Assembly: GCF_013328345.1 (NCBI RefSeq)
Contig: NZ_JABULX010000038.1
Location: 1 to 36,546 of the forward strand
Length of the DNA stretch: 36,546 nucleotides
Source: Marinifaba aquimaris
Lineage (GTDB): Bacteria > Pseudomonadota > Gammaproteobacteria > Enterobacterales > Alteromonadaceae
Direction of reading: 5' to 3'
Numbering within the stretch: the stretch's first letter is position 1; each line of letters starts with the position of its first letter. Positions 26,374 to 36,303 of the stretch are shown here, one piece after another. The notes under the pieces were generated by a model. It ran no database searches and was not told the DNA's origin. It saw only the letters and a program-made list of their open reading frames with translations. The translations under genes and the position numbers were made by a program.

Positions 26374-26431
26374 TTTCCTTCCTTTATTAGGCTCGCTTAT
26401 TAACAATAAGCCCGTTAAATTTTTAATACTT

Positions 26432-27451
26432 TTAATTCTGGTTTTTCGCCATTATCGCTTGGGCGGTATCTAACATTCGGTTTGCAAAGCCCCATTCATT
26501 GTCGCACCAAGCTAACACTTTGATCAGTCGTTTATGACTAACTCGAGTTTGAGTGCCATCTACAATACTTGAATGAGGGTTGTGCATGTAATCAACAGAG
26601 ACCAGTGGTTCTTCAGTATAGTCAAGTACCTGACAAAACTGGGTTTGTGCGGCTTGTTTTAATGTATCGTTCACTTGTTTAAGGGTGACATCGGTTTTTA
26701 CTGTCACACTTAAATCCATCGCCGTTACGTTAGTTGTAGGTACGCGAACAGCAATCGCTTCAAAACGCTCGGCTAGATGAGGTAATACCCGCTCTACCCC
26801 TTTCGCTAACTTAGTATCAATCGGGATAATTGATTGGCTAGCGGCACGAGCAAGTCGAAGATTATCGTGGTAAGCATCAATAACTTGCTGGTCATTCATC
26901 GCTGAGTGAATAGTAGTAATGGTTCCCGATTCAACTTCAAAAGCATCGTCCAACGCTTTGATAACCGGAACAATACAGTTTGTTGTGCACGAACCGTTAG
27001 AGATCACTCGATGTCGCTTTTCGATACTGTCGTGATTAACGCCATAAATGACTGTTGCCTCGACATTAGAATCGGCGGGGTGAGAAAACAAGACCTTACT
27101 CGCACCTTGGCGAATATGGACAAAGCCTTCTTCAAAGGTTTTGAATTGACCTGTACATTCGAAAACGATATCAACGCCTAGGTTATCCCAAGGTAATTGA
27201 CTCAACCTTTGTTCAGCTAATAAATAGATAAGATTATCGGCTACCTTTAATCTTTCTTTCTCAACGCTGACATCAAACTCAAAACGACTATGTGAAGAGT
27301 CATACTTCAACAGGTGAGCAATCGACTCAGCAGGCGCCAACTCATTGATTGCCACAACTTTAATTTTATCTTGCAAACCATTTTCATAAATAGCACGCAA
27401 AATACTACGACCGATACGACCAAAGCCGTTAATTGCTACCCGAATGATAAT
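26432..27451 (-). CDS. epd: Erythrose-4-phosphate dehydrogenase Epd (apparent AUU start)
   Basis: Oxidises erythrose-4-phosphate to 4-phosphoerythronate for PLP synthesis; a GAPDH relative. Catalytic Cys155 lies in SNGSCTTNC, and [13 protein letters not shown] closes the protein. The first ordinary start codon, TTG at 27400, would cut off the NAD-binding strand. The upstream in-frame sequence reads ATT ATC ATT CGG and encodes [17 protein letters not shown], exactly matching the E. coli N-terminus ([15 protein letters not shown]). An in-frame TAA lies three codons before the ATT at 27451, and no ATG, GTG or TTG lies between. AAGAAGG is seven bases before that ATT. Starting there gives 339 residues, identical to E. 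coli Epd. A sequencing error is the alternative. Confidence 0.85.
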   Translation of the reverse strand: MIIRVAINGFGRIGRSILRAIYENGLQDKIKVVAINELAPAESIAHLLKYDSSHSRFEFDVSVEKERLKVADNLIYLLAEQRLSQLPWDNLGVDIVFECTGQFKTFEEGFVHIRQGASKVLFSHPADSNVEATVIYGVNHDSIEKRHRVISNGSCTTNCIVPVIKALDDAFEVESGTITTIHSAMNDQQVIDAYHDNLRLARAASQSIIPIDTKLAKGVERVLPHLAERFEAIAVRVPTTNVTAMDLSVTVKTDVTLKQVNDTLKQAAQTQFCQVLDYTEEPLVSVDYMHNPHSSIVDGTQTRVSHKRLIKVLAWCDNEWGFANRMLDTAQAIMAKNQN

Positions 27452-27469
27452 TTTACAACCTTCTTAGCT

Positions 27470-27497
27470 AAAAAAGACGGGCAAAGCCCGTCTTTTT
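27470..27497 (-). terminator. tkt terminator / tkt-epd intergenic hairpin
   Basis: AAAAAGACGGGC (27471-27482) and GCCCGTCTTTTT (27486-27497) form a near-perfect 12-base-pair stem with loop AAA and A/T flanks. It lies 24 bases after the tkt stop and ends 19 bases before the epd start. Thus epd either has its own promoter or depends on read-through. Confidence 0.85.
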
Positions 27498-27521
27498 AAA
27501 AGAACTCAATACAAGTTTAGA

Positions 27522-29513
27522 TTATAAACTGTTTGCTGTGTTTACGACATTCTCAACCGTAAATCCGAAGTGTTTAAGTAAGTCGCCACCTGGTGCAGAT
27601 TCACCAAATGTTGTCATACCAACTACTTTGCCAGCAAAACCAACATACTTGTACCAGTAATCGACATGTGCAGTTTCAATTGCAACACGCTTAGTAACTG
27701 AGCTTGGTAATACTGATTCTTTATATTGTGCATCTTGTGCATCAAACGTCGAAGTGCTTGGCATAGATACAACACGCACTTTTTTACCTTGCTCTGATAA
27801 CGCTTTTGCTGAATCTACCGCTAAACCTACTTCAGAGCCAGTTGCGATTAAAATCACATCAGGCGTGCCTTCGCAATCGACGAGTACATAACCACCTTTT
27901 GCAATATTCGCAACTTGTTGGTCGTTACGAGCAAGAGCAGGTAAACCTTGACGACTAAATACTAAAGAAGAAGGGCCATCGCGACGTTCTAATGCAGACT
28001 TCCAAGCGACTGCTGTTTCAGTGGCATCAGCTGGGCGCCATGTATCCATATTTGGAGTAGTACGTAAGTTAGCTAATTGTTCAATTGGTTGGTGAGTTGG
28101 ACCGTCTTCACCTTGGCCAATTGAATCATGCGTATAAACGAAGATGTTTTGAATACCCATTAATGCAGACATGCGAACTGCGTTACGTGCGTACTCCATA
28201 AACATTAAGAATGTTGCACCATAGTTGATGAAACCACCGTGCAAAGAAATACCATTCATGATGCCTGACATGCCAAATTCACGCACACCGTAAAAGATGT
28301 AGTTACCCGCAGCATCGTCTTGGATGCCTTTAGAGCCAGACCATAATGTTAAGTTAGAGCCGGCTAAATCAGCAGAACCACCCACTAATTCAGGCAGTAA
28401 TGAACCGAAAGCTTCGATAGCATTTTGAGATGCTTTACGAGAGGCGATGTTTTCGCCTTTGTCTTGGCACTCTTTGATAAAAGCTTGTGCTTTTGCTTCA
28501 AAATCGCTCGGTAATTCACCTTTAAGTACACGACGTTCAAATTCGCTTGCTAATTCAGGGTGAGCAGCTTGATAAGCGGCTAGTTTTTCGTCCCAAGCTT
28601 TTTCAGCTGCACTACCAGTTTCTTTGGCATCCCATTCAGCGTAGATGTCAGCAGGCACTTCAAATGGTGCATGTGACCAACCTAACTTTTCACGAGTCGC
28701 AGCGATTTCATCATCACCTAAAGGCGCGCCGTGACAGTTATGCGTACCTTCTTTATTTGGTGAACCAAAACCAATAATTGTTTTACAACAAATCATTGTT
28801 GGTTTATCCGTTACAGACTGAGCTTCTTTGATTGCGGCAGCAATCGCATCAGGGTTATGACCATCAACATCTGCAATAACATGCCAGCCGTAAGACTCAA
28901 AACGCTTAGGAGTGTCGTCGCTAAACCAACCTTCAACTTCACCGTCGATTGAGATACCGTTGTCATCCCAAAACGCAATTAACTTGCCTAAACCTAAAGT
29001 ACCCGCTAGAGAACAAGCTTCATGCGAGATACCTTCCATTAAACAACCATCACCTAAGAAACAGTAAGTGAAGTGATCAACAAGATCATGGCCTTCGCGG
29101 TTAAATTGCGCTGCTAATGTTTTTTCAGCAATCGCCATACCTACCGCATTAGAAATACCAGAACCTAGTGGGCCAGTTGTTGTTTCAACACCTGGTGTAT
29201 AACCGTATTCTGGGTGACCTGGTGTTTTTGAATGTAATTGACGGAAGTTTTTGATTTCTTCAATAGGTAAGTCATAACCCGACAAATGTAATAGCGAGTA
29301 GATAAGCATTGAGCCATGGCCATTCGATAAAACGAAACGGTCGCGGTCAGCCCAGTTAGGGTTACTCGGGTTATGCTTTAAAAAATCACGCCATAAAACT
29401 TCAGCGATATCAGCCATACCCATAGGGGCACCTGGGTGACCTGATTTAGCTTTTTGAACCGCATCCATACTTAAAGCACGGATAGCATTAGCACGCTCTT
29501 GACGAGATGGCAT
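27522..29513 (-). CDS. tkt: Transketolase Tkt
   Basis: TPP enzyme that moves two-carbon units between pentose-phosphate and glycolytic sugars, supplying erythrose-4-phosphate for epd. 663 residues, identical in length to E. coli Tkt[14 protein letters not shown] is at about 23-35. The TPP motif [18 protein letters not shown] lies at about 155-172 and ends in the [10 protein letters not shown] segment. The pyrimidine-domain block [17 protein letters not shown] is near 460-476. AAGGAG lies before the ATG. Head of the central-carbon cluster. Confidence 0.98.
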   Translation of the reverse strand: MPSRQERANAIRALSMDAVQKAKSGHPGAPMGMADIAEVLWRDFLKHNPSNPNWADRDRFVLSNGHGSMLIYSLLHLSGYDLPIEEIKNFRQLHSKTPGHPEYGYTPGVETTTGPLGSGISNAVGMAIAEKTLAAQFNREGHDLVDHFTYCFLGDGCLMEGISHEACSLAGTLGLGKLIAFWDDNGISIDGEVEGWFSDDTPKRFESYGWHVIADVDGHNPDAIAAAIKEAQSVTDKPTMICCKTIIGFGSPNKEGTHNCHGAPLGDDEIAATREKLGWSHAPFEVPADIYAEWDAKETGSAAEKAWDEKLAAYQAAHPELASEFERRVLKGELPSDFEAKAQAFIKECQDKGENIASRKASQNAIEAFGSLLPELVGGSADLAGSNLTLWSGSKGIQDDAAGNYIFYGVREFGMSGIMNGISLHGGFINYGATFLMFMEYARNAVRMSALMGIQNIFVYTHDSIGQGEDGPTHQPIEQLANLRTTPNMDTWRPADATETAVAWKSALERRDGPSSLVFSRQGLPALARNDQQVANIAKGGYVLVDCEGTPDVILIATGSEVGLAVDSAKALSEQGKKVRVVSMPSTSTFDAQDAQYKESVLPSSVTKRVAIETAHVDYWYKYVGFAGKVVGMTTFGESAPGGDLLKHFGFTVENVVNTANSL

Positions 29514-29886
29514 AGTGACTCCTTAACAGAAATTCAGTACAGGCTTAATGTTGCTCCAAATGACAAGGATAAGTGGTAAACAAATTAAGCATTATTTTTT
29601 GTCAGCTATTGTTACCCAGCAGCGCACTAGGTGCAAATATTTATCTACAAATACAGGCACTTTTTTCTAATAACAAATAACTAACAAGTGATTTTAATGT
29701 TTGACAATTCTAGATGCAGGTGAACCAAACGAGCAACAACGCAACTGCAGTATTCTTAATGCAGATTGTGTACGAAGTTATTGCCACCTTTACAGTTGAA
29801 ATTAGGCACAAGTTAACGCCCTGAACTAGCCTTAATTTTAGCGGTAGTTATCCTTTCGTTCATACACTATAAAAGGCACTATTAAG
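29514..29886. other. Divergent tkt-kbl intergenic region
   Basis: 373 bases without a supported gene. It must carry the tkt promoter (minus) and the kbl promoter (plus). A TTGACA at 29701-29706 has no convincing -10 at 16-18 bases. AAAAGG at 29871-29876 is the likely kbl ribosome site. An AT-rich stem-like stretch ending in T6 lies near 29630-29666 but is weak. No riboswitch or leader was recognised. Confidence 0.5.
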
Positions 29887-31077
29887 ATGACTCAAGCATT
29901 TTATCAACATATCCAAAACCAAATAGCCGATGTAAAAGCGGATGGTTTGTATAAGAGCGAACGTCAAATAAGTTCTGCTCAAAAAGCTGAAATTCAAGTA
30001 AACCAAAACAAAGTAATTAACTTTTGTGCCAACAACTACTTGGGTTTAGCCAATCATCCTGAGCTAATTGCAGCTGCGAAACAAGGTTTAGATCAATATG
30101 GTTTCGGTATGGCTTCCGTTCGCTTTATTTGCGGTACACAAGACCAACACAAGGTTTTAGAACAAAAGTTATCTGAGTTTTTAGGTATGGAAGATACCAT
30201 CCTTTATTCATCTTGTTTTGATGCCAATGCAGGCTTATTCGAAACCATCTTAACGAAAGAAGATGCCATTATCTCAGATGCACTCAACCACGCTTCCATT
30301 ATTGATGGCGTACGCTTGTGTAAAGCGATGCGTTTTCGCTATGGCAACAATGATATGGCTGAGCTTGAAGCACAATTAAAAGCGGCCGATGAAGCTGGCG
30401 CTCGATATAAACTCATTGCTACCGATGGCGTCTTTTCTATGGATGGCGTTATCGCTAACCTTCCTGCTATCTGTGACTTAGCCGAAAAATACAATGCGCT
30501 TGTCATGGTTGATGATAGCCATGCTGTGGGTTTTGTTGGTGATAAAGGTCGTGGTTGTCATGAGTATCATCAAGCAATGGATCGCGTTGATATTATTACC
30601 GGTACTTTAGGTAAGGCACTTGGCGGAGCATCTGGCGGTTTTACTGCCGGTAAAAAAGAAGTGATTGATTGGCTACGCCAACGCTCTCGACCTTATCTAT
30701 TCTCTAACTCATTAGCACCAGCGATTGTCAGTGCCTCGATAAAAGTGCTCGATATGCTAAGCGATGGGGATGAATTAAGAGCCAAGTTAAATCAAAACAG
30801 CCAGTATTTTAGAGAAAAAATGACCGCAGCAGGTTTTACATTAGCTGGTGCTGATCATGCCATTATTCCAGTGATGATTGGCGATGCAAAATTAGCCTCA
30901 GAAATGGCTGACAGGTTAATGACATATGGCATTTATGTGATTGGCTTTTCTTTCCCTGTTGTTCCTAAAGGACAAGCACGTATCCGCACACAGATGTCTG
31001 CGGCCCACTCAATTGAAGATATTGATCAAGCTGTAGCTGCATTTACCACAGTTGGTAAAGAATTAGGAGTGATCTGA
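29887..31077 (+). CDS. kbl: 2-amino-3-ketobutyrate CoA ligase (glycine C-acetyltransferase) Kbl
   Basis: PLP enzyme that cleaves 2-amino-3-oxobutyrate with CoA to glycine and acetyl-CoA, the second step of threonine catabolism. 396 residues (E. coli 398). [10 protein letters not shown] at about 49-58, [11 protein letters not shown] at about 208-218, and the PLP Lys243 in GTLGKALGG. The stop TGA overlaps the tdh ATG (TGATG), indicating translational coupling. Diverges from tkt. Confidence 0.97.
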   Translation: MTQAFYQHIQNQIADVKADGLYKSERQISSAQKAEIQVNQNKVINFCANNYLGLANHPELIAAAKQGLDQYGFGMASVRFICGTQDQHKVLEQKLSEFLGMEDTILYSSCFDANAGLFETILTKEDAIISDALNHASIIDGVRLCKAMRFRYGNNDMAELEAQLKAADEAGARYKLIATDGVFSMDGVIANLPAICDLAEKYNALVMVDDSHAVGFVGDKGRGCHEYHQAMDRVDIITGTLGKALGGASGGFTAGKKEVIDWLRQRSRPYLFSNSLAPAIVSASIKVLDMLSDGDELRAKLNQNSQYFREKMTAAGFTLAGADHAIIPVMIGDAKLASEMADRLMTYGIYVIGFSFPVVPKGQARIRTQMSAAHSIEDIDQAVAAFTTVGKELGVI

Positions 31078-32132
31078 TGCCATTAGATAACGCATTACCA
31101 ACAAACATGAAAGGCCTCGCAAAGCTACACCGCGAGCCTGGTATTTGGATGACAGAAGCTGAGCTACCTGAGCTGGGGCACAATGATCTGTTAATTAAAA
31201 TTCGAAAAACAGCCATCTGTGGCACCGACTTACATATTTATAAATGGGATGAGTGGTCAGAAAAAACTATCCCAGTACCTATGATTGTTGGCCATGAATA
31301 CGTAGGTGAAGTGGTAGGTATTGGCCAAGAAGTTCGAGGGTTTAGCTTGGGCGATCGGGTATCAGGTGAAGGGCACATTACCTGTGGCCATTGCCGAAAC
31401 TGTCGAGCGGGTCGCCGCCATTTGTGTAGAAATACAACAGGGGTAGGCGTGAACCGCCAAGGTGCATTTGCTGAGTATTTAGTCATTCCTGCTTACAATG
31501 CATTTAAACTACCAGATGAGATCAGCGATGATTTAGCATCCATTTTCGACCCATTTGGCAATGCCGTCCACACTGCGTTGTCATTTGACTTAGTCGGGGA
31601 AGATGTACTGATCACAGGTGCAGGTCCCATTGGTATTATGGCTTGTGCCGTAGCCAAACACTGTGGTGCTCGAAATATAGTGATCACCGATATTAATGAT
31701 TACCGTCTAGATCTGGCTAAAAAGATGGGGGCAACTCGCGCTGTAAACGTCACCACGACCAAACTTTTAGATGTTGAAAAAGAACTAGGAATGACAGAGG
31801 GCTTCGATATTGGGCTTGAGATGTCAGGTATTCCTGAAGCTTTTTCAGAAATGCTAGATAAAATGAATCACGGCGGCAAAGTAGCCCTTTTGGGTATCCC
31901 ACCTGAGGACATGGGAATTGACTGGAACCAAGTCATTTTTAAAGGTTTAGAAATAAAAGGAATTTATGGCCGAGAGATGTTTGAAACCTGGTACAAAATG
32001 GCCAGCTTGATTCAATCAGGTTTAGATCTAAGCCCCATCATTACTCACCACTTTAAAGTCGACGACTTCCAAAAAGGCTTTGATACTATGCTATCAGGCC
32101 AATGCGGTAAGGTAATTTTAGACTGGCAATAA
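31077..32132 (+). CDS. tdh: L-threonine 3-dehydrogenase Tdh
   Basis: Zinc- and NAD-dependent medium-chain dehydrogenase that oxidises threonine to 2-amino-3-oxobutyrate, the substrate of Kbl. Catalytic zinc ligands lie in AICGTDLH and [10 protein letters not shown]. Structural zinc Cys residues lie in [17 protein letters not shown]. The Rossmann motif [11 protein letters not shown] is near 181-191. 351 residues, ten more than E. coli, because the ATG at 31077 lies before the usual MKGLAKL start (31107). The upstream start is preferred: TAGGAG is correctly spaced and it overlaps the kbl stop. Confidence 0.97.
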   Translation: MPLDNALPTNMKGLAKLHREPGIWMTEAELPELGHNDLLIKIRKTAICGTDLHIYKWDEWSEKTIPVPMIVGHEYVGEVVGIGQEVRGFSLGDRVSGEGHITCGHCRNCRAGRRHLCRNTTGVGVNRQGAFAEYLVIPAYNAFKLPDEISDDLASIFDPFGNAVHTALSFDLVGEDVLITGAGPIGIMACAVAKHCGARNIVITDINDYRLDLAKKMGATRAVNVTTTKLLDVEKELGMTEGFDIGLEMSGIPEAFSEMLDKMNHGGKVALLGIPPEDMGIDWNQVIFKGLEIKGIYGREMFETWYKMASLIQSGLDLSPIITHHFKVDDFQKGFDTMLSGQCGKVILDWQ

Positions 32133-32141
32133 TGCCAGTCT
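32120..32141 (+). terminator. Hairpin at the tdh stop codon
   Basis: AGACTGGCA (32120-32128) and TGCCAGTCT (32133-32141) form a perfect nine-base-pair stem with loop ATAA. It contains the tdh stop codon. No T tract follows on the plus strand, so it is a stabilising or Rho-assisted end rather than a classical terminator. Confidence 0.5.
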
Positions 32142-32186
32142 AAGTTCAGCGACTTTCAGGTCATTTAAGAATATTTAGGAATAGGT

Positions 32187-33380
32187 TTACTGCTTAGCAG
32201 GGGCCATATGAGCAATGTTTTTCTCTGCCAATGATTGCATAAATTTGGCGGCCTGCTCTGCGCGCATTTGTCCACCGCCAAAGCGATTAAAACCTTTTTC
32301 CATCGCCGACCAAACAGGCCACATATATTCATCACTGGGCATTGCAATAGACTGCTCAAGCGCTTGAACTATAGCCATAGCATCAAGGCTTTTATCCTGT
32401 TTTATTTTTTGCCATACGCGCTTATTAGACGGTAAATTGCCCATTTTTAGCCAAACATCAAATTGGAAAGATTCAGACTGTACCAAATCAATCAAGGTTT
32501 TATATTCTGGTTGTGACTGATAAGCATTATTTGCAAATGCCAATACCAGTGAAGAGTAATAAGAGCGCATCGGCTTGCCTTTTATTGTCGGTAAGACGGC
32601 AACACCAAGGTTGTCTCCTAATTCGGCTTTTAATTGCTTGTAGCTCCATACACCGTTAATAAAATAAGCCGCTTGTTCACTAACAAATGAGTGATAAGCA
32701 CAGTGGTAGTTACATCGGCTATCTATCAAACCATCGTTAACTTGCTGCCATACAAATTCTAATGCTTGAACCATGGCGCGATTATTGAGGTTTGGCTGAC
32801 CTTTCAAAGTAGGCTGACCATCAAATGCCGTTAAAAAAGGGACAAACCAATACATTTCGCTTATATTCCAGCTAATTAACCTAACCCCTTCAGGTAAAGG
32901 AACGACCTGCTCTCTTAACAGCTGCCAACTGCTTGCGGCCTGATTAATATACTTTTTGTTGTAGTAAAGTAGTAAGTGGTTTCCTCGGGTAATGGGCACA
33001 CCGTAAGACACATGTTTGATTCGCCCCAATGCAAGTGCTTTTTCAGATATATCAGAGCTGATTAACTCTGTAGGAATTTCACTAAAGTTGACATAATCAA
33101 CCAAGCCTAAATGGTCCGCAGGAAAAATATTCACCAAAGACTGAATGCCTCGGCTGCGTCTCAAACGTTTTTTTAATTCAGATTGTTCAGCCCAAATTGC
33201 ATCTATTGCGAGTTGCTTTTGCTTAGTGTGATAGGTAAGTAGTTGATCAAATTCAATATTGTTATGAGTGTAAGTTAATTTTAGTGGTGTAGTCGCGTTA
33301 GCAGCAAAAGCTAACAGAGTGCAGATTAATAAAGCGCGAATAACATTAAATACGACTTTTATGTGCCAGAGATGCTGCAT
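32187..33380 (-). CDS. Orphan extracellular solute-binding protein (ABC sugar-type)
   Basis: A 397-residue periplasmic protein. ATG 33380 gives a signal peptide at 1 to about 29 (MQHLWHIKVVFNVIRALLIC then TLLAFAANA), with GGGAAG just upstream. The mature part resembles family 1 solute-binding proteins: YGVPITRGNHLLLYYNKKY, FVSEQAAYFINGVW and LGVAVLPTIKGKP. Two Cys in SRCNYHCAYH are unusual for the family. No permease or ATPase genes adjoin, so its partner is unknown. Its 5' end overlaps the 3' end of the GFA-family gene by 35 bases, suggesting co-transcription. The ligand is not predictable. Confidence 0.75.
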   Translation of the reverse strand: MQHLWHIKVVFNVIRALLICTLLAFAANATTPLKLTYTHNNIEFDQLLTYHTKQKQLAIDAIWAEQSELKKRLRRSRGIQSLVNIFPADHLGLVDYVNFSEIPTELISSDISEKALALGRIKHVSYGVPITRGNHLLLYYNKKYINQAASSWQLLREQVVPLPEGVRLISWNISEMYWFVPFLTAFDGQPTLKGQPNLNNRAMVQALEFVWQQVNDGLIDSRCNYHCAYHSFVSEQAAYFINGVWSYKQLKAELGDNLGVAVLPTIKGKPMRSYYSSLVLAFANNAYQSQPEYKTLIDLVQSESFQFDVWLKMGNLPSNKRVWQKIKQDKSLDAMAIVQALEQSIAMPSDEYMWPVWSAMEKGFNRFGGGQMRAEQAAKFMQSLAEKNIAHMAPAKQ

Positions 33381-33726
33381 TATCTTCCCAATTTTGACCA
33401 TCAAATTTATTGATATTGACAATAGGCGGCTGTTTATCCAAACACCTGAGGTTAACATCGACACCATCTGGGTTTGAGCGTGGTATATAAAAAGATTTTA
33501 CTCCACATTGTTTGCAGAAGTAGTGTTTCGCGACTCCGGTATTAAATGTGTAACAACTAAGATTATTTTTTGGAGTCAGCAACCTAAAGTGTGCTTTAGG
33601 AACAATCAAATGCAAAAAGCCTGATTTACTGCAAATTGAACAATTACAATCTTCAACGTCAACTTCATCAGCTAAATTCACTTCAAACCTAACTGATTGA
33701 CAATGACAGCCACCCAAATACTTCAT
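33346..33726 (-). CDS. GFA/CENP-V family zinc-binding protein
   Basis: A 126-residue protein with the GFA-fold cysteine set: Cys7 and Cys9 in GGCHCQSVRFE, Cys27, Cys29 and Cys32 in CNCSICSKSG, and Cys71 and Cys74 in FCKQCGVKSFY. Members bind two zinc ions and some act on S-hydroxymethylglutathione, but most are uncharacterised. The gene overlaps the solute-binding protein gene at its 3' end. Length and motif spacing are typical. Confidence 0.88.
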   Translation of the reverse strand: MKYLGGCHCQSVRFEVNLADEVDVEDCNCSICSKSGFLHLIVPKAHFRLLTPKNNLSCYTFNTGVAKHYFCKQCGVKSFYIPRSNPDGVDVNLRCLDKQPPIVNINKFDGQNWEDNAASLAHKSRI

Positions 33727-33813
33727 ATTACCAATCTGACTAAATTCAGCTCCGTGTCTAGCATATCGTGCATAACTTTGAACTGGTCAAATCTCAACCA
33801 AAGCGTTGATTAT

Positions 33814-34116
33814 TTACCCTTCACTTTGTGGCCTTATTTCTTGTAATAGCTCTTTAACCCATTCTCCAATAATGGGAACAAACTCAATTTGCGACAGTAA
33901 AAAGACCACTACAGATAAGACCGCGGTTGCACCAATTACACTCCCCAAACCAAATGCCATGCCTTTAAGCAGCTGAAAAACAATTAATTTCGGTAAAGAG
34001 TTATAGGCTTTAATCAACTTATGCTGATTCAACTTCCCAACTTCACCTTCAATATTCGATAACGCCTGTAATATGTGTTCTTTATCTGACGTGCTGATAT
34101 TTTCTTGCTCAGACAT
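33814..34116 (-). CDS. Small membrane protein, DUF5665-like
   Basis: A 100-residue protein. A soluble helical N-terminus (1 to about 45) precedes a Gly-rich hydrophobic region, FGLGSVIGATAVLSVVVFLL at about 55-74. Then a second amphipathic segment, FVPIIGEWVKELLQEI, closes the protein. This matches the layout I recall for DUF5665 proteins (LxG.afGLGsviGat then PiiGe). Function unknown. It lies alone between the GFA gene and udk on the minus strand. Confidence 0.65.
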   Translation of the reverse strand: MSEQENISTSDKEHILQALSNIEGEVGKLNQHKLIKAYNSLPKLIVFQLLKGMAFGLGSVIGATAVLSVVVFLLSQIEFVPIIGEWVKELLQEIRPQSEG

Positions 34117-34218
34117 ACGTTTTCCCTTTCAATTTATCAGCCTAACTTAATCTAATGATTAGATGCGAACAAATAAAACACGTCGAAAAATAGGAATTTT
34201 CTGATTAATTATAAACGC

Positions 34219-34245
34219 AAAAAATAGTCAGCACTGACTCGTTAG
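34219..34245 (-). terminator. Probable udk terminator with overlapping stems
   Basis: On the minus strand AGTCA-GTGC-TGACT is followed by A then T6 (34239 to 34219). A competing stem TGACT-AACG-AGTCA overlaps it just upstream, because the same AGTCA can pair with either neighbour. The five-base-pair stem is short, so strength is uncertain. It begins about ten bases after the udk stop. Confidence 0.5.
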
Positions 34246-34249
34246 TCAT

Positions 34250-34891
34250 TTATTGCAGCAAACCAAGAATATGACCTTTTAGTAGCTCCTTCGCCATGCG
34301 GTTTTCTCCACCTCGGGTAACAATAACATCCGCATTTTCTCGGCTCGGTTGAATAAATTGAAAAAACATCGGTCTTACACTGGTCAAGTACTGCTGCATA
34401 ATCGAATCTATATCTCGCCCCCGTTTTGCCATATCCCTTTTTATTCTCCGCATTAAACAAATATCGAGAGGCGTATCCATAAACACCTTAATATCAAACT
34501 CAGTCAATAACGCTTCAACAGCCAGTAATAAAATACCTTCAACTACAATAACGCAGCTCGGCTGAACGGTTTGAGTTTGTGTACTGCGGTTATGCGCTTG
34601 ATAATCATATACCGGCATGGCCACTTCTCTTCCAGTTTTAAGTAACTTTAAGTGTTTGATAAGTAGAACATGATCGAAAGCATCTGGATGGTCGTAATTG
34701 ATTTGCTTTCGCTGCTCAAGTGACAAATGGCTTTGGTCTTTGTAATAAGCATCTTCTCGTAAAACCGATATGCACTGCTGACCCATTTCTTGATTACACT
34801 CAGCAATGATTGCATCTGTTAACAGTGTTTTGCCCGATGCCGAAGCGCCCGAGATAGCGATGATGGTTACTTTGTTACTATTCAATACCAT
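34250..34891 (-). CDS. udk: Uridine kinase Udk
   Basis: Phosphorylates uridine and cytidine with ATP or GTP in pyrimidine salvage. ATG 34891 gives 213 residues, identical to E. coli Udk. The P-loop GASASGKT is at 15-22, then REDAYYKD, NYDHPDAFD and the YDYQAHNR block. The C-terminal RRIKRDMAKRGRDIDSIMQQY segment is also typical. A longer reading from 34993 would add 34 residues upstream of the P-loop and is rejected. Diverges from metK across the met-box region. Confidence 0.96.
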   Translation of the reverse strand: MVLNSNKVTIIAISGASASGKTLLTDAIIAECNQEMGQQCISVLREDAYYKDQSHLSLEQRKQINYDHPDAFDHVLLIKHLKLLKTGREVAMPVYDYQAHNRSTQTQTVQPSCVIVVEGILLLAVEALLTEFDIKVFMDTPLDICLMRRIKRDMAKRGRDIDSIMQQYLTSVRPMFFQFIQPSRENADVIVTRGGENRMAKELLKGHILGLLQ

Positions 34892-35004
34892 AACTCTTTG
34901 CTCTTTTAGTAAAAAGCTAGCAGGCAATGGTACTTTGAGCCATCGAGATATGACGAATAACAGCGAAAAAACGCAAAGTAGGCGTTGCAACAAACCTTTA
35001 CATT

Positions 35005-35036
35005 AGACGTTTAGACGTCTAGACGTAAAGACTTGC
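35005..35036 (+). promoter_or_regulatory. Four tandem met boxes (MetJ operator) before metK
   Basis: Consecutive eight-base units AGACGTTT (35005-35012), AGACGTCT (35013-35020), AGACGTAA (35021-35028) and AGACTTGC (35029-35036). The second is the exact E. coli consensus; the first and third match six positions, the fourth four. MetJ with bound SAM represses the metK regulon by binding such arrays as stacked dimers. The array ends 111 bases before the metK ATG. metJ itself is not in the window. Confidence 0.9.
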
Positions 35037-35054
35037 ATATGACAAATAAACGAC

Positions 35055-35060
35055 TAAAAT
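35055..35060 (+). promoter_or_regulatory. Possible metK -10 element (TAAAAT)
   Basis: TAAAAT lies 18 bases beyond the last met box, with the weak -35 candidate TTGCAT at 35033-35038 inside that box (16-base spacer). MetJ binding would then block the promoter directly. The -35 matches poorly. Confidence 0.35.
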
Positions 35061-35147
35061 ACACAACTCTTAAATGACTCTAACCCGCAGTTAAAACCTT
35101 ACTCTAAAGAAGTCTCTTTTAGCTGCATGCCAATGAGGATTACTATT

Positions 35148-36299
35148 ATGGCTAAACACTTATTTACTTCTGAATCAGTATCAGAAGGTCACCCGGATAA
35201 AATTGCCGACCAGATTTCTGATGCCGTACTTGATGCCATCTTAGAACAAGATCCTAAAGCGCGTGTTGCGTGCGAAACATACGTTAAAACAGGTATGGTT
35301 ATGGTAGGCGGTGAAGTCACGACTTCTGCTTGGGTAGATATTGAAGAGATCACCCGCAATACCGTCCGTGAAATTGGTTACACTAGCTCAACAATGGGTT
35401 TTGATGCTGATTCATGTGCTGTATTAAATACAATTGGTAAACAATCACCTGACATTAACCAAGGTGTTGACCGCTCTCGCCCAGAAGATCAAGGTGCAGG
35501 CGATCAAGGCTTAATGTTTGGTTATGCATCAAATGAAACTGATGTATTAATGCCAGCCCCTATTACTTACTCTCACCGCTTAGTAAGGCGTCAAGCTGAA
35601 GTACGCAAAAATGGAACTTTAGATTGGTTACGTCCTGATGCTAAATCACAAGTTACTTTCGCTTATGAAAACGGCATTATCACTGGTATTGATGCAGTTG
35701 TATTATCAACTCAACACAGTGAAGACATTTCTAATGCAGATTTACGTGAAGCAGTAATGGAAGAAATCATTAAGCCAGTACTGCCAAGAGAATGGTTAAA
35801 CGCAGATACACAATATCACATCAACCCAACGGGTAAATTTGTTATTGGTGGCCCTATGGGCGATTGTGGTTTAACTGGTCGTAAAATCATTGTAGATACG
35901 TACGGTGGTATGGCACGTCACGGTGGTGGTGCTTTCTCTGGTAAAGATCCATCAAAGGTTGACCGCAGTGCCGCTTATGCTGGTCGTTACGTAGCGAAAA
36001 ACATTGTTGCTGCAGGTCTTGCCGATCGTTGCGAAATTCAGGTTTCTTACGCAATTGGTGTTGCCGAGCCAACTTCAATCAGTGTTGATACATTTGGTAC
36101 AGGTAAAATCGACGATGCTAAATTAGTACAAATCGTACGTGATAACTTCGACTTACGTCCTTATGGCATCTTAACTATGTTAGATTTAGAAAAACCGATT
36201 TACCAAGCAACAGCTGCTTACGGTCACTTTGGCCGTGAAGAGTTCCCTTGGGAGAAAACAGACAAAGCAGAAGCATTAAAAGCCGCTGCTGGTTTATAA
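35148..36299 (+). CDS. metK: S-adenosylmethionine synthetase MetK
   Basis: Makes SAM from methionine and ATP. ATG 35148 gives 383 residues (E. coli 384) beginning [20 protein letters not shown] with His15, Asp17 and Lys18. The loop [11 protein letters not shown] and signature [19 protein letters not shown] are intact. The in-frame ATG at 35127 would add seven residues without a better ribosome site; GAGG lies nine bases before 35148. Controlled by the upstream met boxes. An IS3 element end begins four bases after its stop, so its native terminator is missing or displaced. Confidence 0.98.
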   Translation: MAKHLFTSESVSEGHPDKIADQISDAVLDAILEQDPKARVACETYVKTGMVMVGGEVTTSAWVDIEEITRNTVREIGYTSSTMGFDADSCAVLNTIGKQSPDINQGVDRSRPEDQGAGDQGLMFGYASNETDVLMPAPITYSHRLVRRQAEVRKNGTLDWLRPDAKSQVTFAYENGIITGIDAVVLSTQHSEDISNADLREAVMEEIIKPVLPREWLNADTQYHINPTGKFVIGGPMGDCGLTGRKIIVDTYGGMARHGGGAFSGKDPSKVDRSAAYAGRYVAKNIVAAGLADRCEIQVSYAIGVAEPTSISVDTFGTGKIDDAKLVQIVRDNFDLRPYGILTMLDLEKPIYQATAAYGHFGREEFPWEKTDKAEALKAAAGL

Positions 36300-36303
36300 A
36301 ATC

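Noticed and set aside
29630-29666. Possible terminator or attenuator before kbl
   Set aside because: GTGC/GCAC with a short AT stem and T6, but the stem is weak with a three-base internal loop and no upstream gene or leader peptide was found.
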